From Agromyces rhizosphaerae (GTDB lineage Bacteria > Actinomycetota > Actinomycetes > Actinomycetales > Microbacteriaceae), in contig NZ_BSDP01000001.1 of NCBI RefSeq assembly GCF_027925245.1, positions 930,001 to 994,000 of the forward strand: a stretch of 64,000 nucleotides of DNA, given 5' to 3'. This document shows, piece by piece, positions 63,735 through 64,000 of the stretch (position 1 is its first letter; every line of letters starts with the position of its first letter). Made by a program: the position numbers and the translations under genes. The notes beneath the pieces are model-generated. The model saw only the letters and a program-made list of their open reading frames with translations, was not told the DNA's origin and did not search any database.

Positions 63735-64000
63735 ATGGTGCCGTCGATCGCGGATGTTGCGCGTCTCTCCGGGGTCTCGAAGGCCACGGCCTCGCGTGCG
63801 CTGAGCGGCCGCGGGTCCGTCTCGCCGGCCACGCGCGACCGCGTCGTGGCCGCCGCGGCGGAGATCGGGTACATCGCCTCGCCCAACGCCGCGAGCCTCG
63901 TCACGGGCCGGACGAAGTCGATCGGCGTGATCATCCGGTTCGTCAACCGCTGGTACTTCGGGCAGGTGCTCGAGGGGCTCGAACGCGCACTGCTCGAACG
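63735..64000 (+). CDS. LacI family transcriptional regulator (3' end outside window)
   Basis: First 88 codons of a regulator cut off by the right edge. The HTH is PSIADVARLSGVSKATASRA, followed by the hinge ASPNAASLVTGRTKSIGVII and the start of the sensor domain (VNRWYFGQVLEGLERAL). ATG at 63735 (or GTG one codon later) follows GGAGGGAGG. Divergent from the sugar importer and preceded by the GGAACCGGTTCC operators. Confidence 0.92.
   Translation, partial: MVPSIADVARLSGVSKATASRALSGRGSVSPATRDRVVAAAAEIGYIASPNAASLVTGRTKSIGVIIRFVNRWYFGQVLEGLERALLE

Overview
The window looks like chromosomal DNA of a high-GC Gram-positive bacterium, most likely an actinobacterium of the Microbacteriaceae type. The support is the strongly G/C-biased third codon positions, frequent GTG/TTG starts behind GGAGG-like sites, lipoprotein sugar-binding proteins whose ABC permeases have no ATPase gene beside them, a class Ib nrdHIEF operon, and the araDBA gene order. 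Most genes are on the minus strand. No rRNA, tRNA, CRISPR array, transposase or phage module was seen.

Positions 1-27240 form a carbohydrate and sugar-acid catabolic island. It holds three lipoprotein sugar-binding proteins (one cut by the left edge) and two permease pairs. Around them are a GH29 alpha-L-fucosidase, two TIM-barrel glycosidase-like proteins, two Gfo/Idh/MocA oxidoreductases, a zinc alcohol dehydrogenase and a phytanoyl-CoA-dioxygenase-like protein. A tightly coupled six-gene operon (15264 down to 9752) encodes a CaiB-type CoA-transferase, a solute-binding-protein-like protein without a signal peptide, a MaoC dehydratase, an enolase-superfamily enzyme, a RraA-like protein and a lactonase-like amidohydrolase. 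Two LacI regulators and one AraC regulator sit between the blocks, and LacI-type palindromes lie in nearly every promoter gap. Decayed gene fragments occur at 1242, 4896 (weak), 21006 and 27242.

Positions 27557-32048 carry assorted single genes: a small acidic protein, a formylglycine-enzyme-like protein without the catalytic cysteines, an alpha/beta hydrolase with its winged-helix regulator, an APH-like kinase and a luciferase-like oxidoreductase. Positions 32109-37145 hold the ribonucleotide reductase operon nrdH-nrdI-nrdE-nrdF. A free-standing GIY-YIG/NUMOD3 homing-endonuclease-like gene is packed between nrdE and nrdF with a 4-nt gap on one side and a 4-nt overlap on the other. NrdR-box-like and DnaA-box sequences lie upstream. 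A HhH-GPD repair-like protein and an AbiEi-type antitoxin/nuclease fusion follow, separated by a striking nested palindrome.

Positions 39179-50606 are devoted to L-arabinose and related pentoses: araD-araB-araA-lacI under twin GTTAGCGCTAAC operators, then a second operon araD2-binding protein-ATPase-permease (a complete xylose/ribose-type importer) under twin TGTGAC/GTCACA operators with its own LacI gene. The two araD copies are close duplicates in direct orientation.

Positions 50679-59732 are general metabolism and envelope genes: aldo/keto reductase, an NTF2-like protein with a very acidic tail, cystathionine gamma-synthase and beta-synthase (transsulfuration), a DUF3105/DUF305 pair, an AqpZ-like aquaporin, an ABC exporter and a small secreted protein. 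Positions 60123-64000 hold a further sugar importer (binding protein plus two permeases, again no ATPase) and the start of a divergent LacI regulator, with GGAACCGGTTCC palindromes between them.

A recurring feature is a strong intercistronic hairpin immediately after each complete sugar-binding-protein gene and before its transporter partners (8190, 19602, 47188, 62116).
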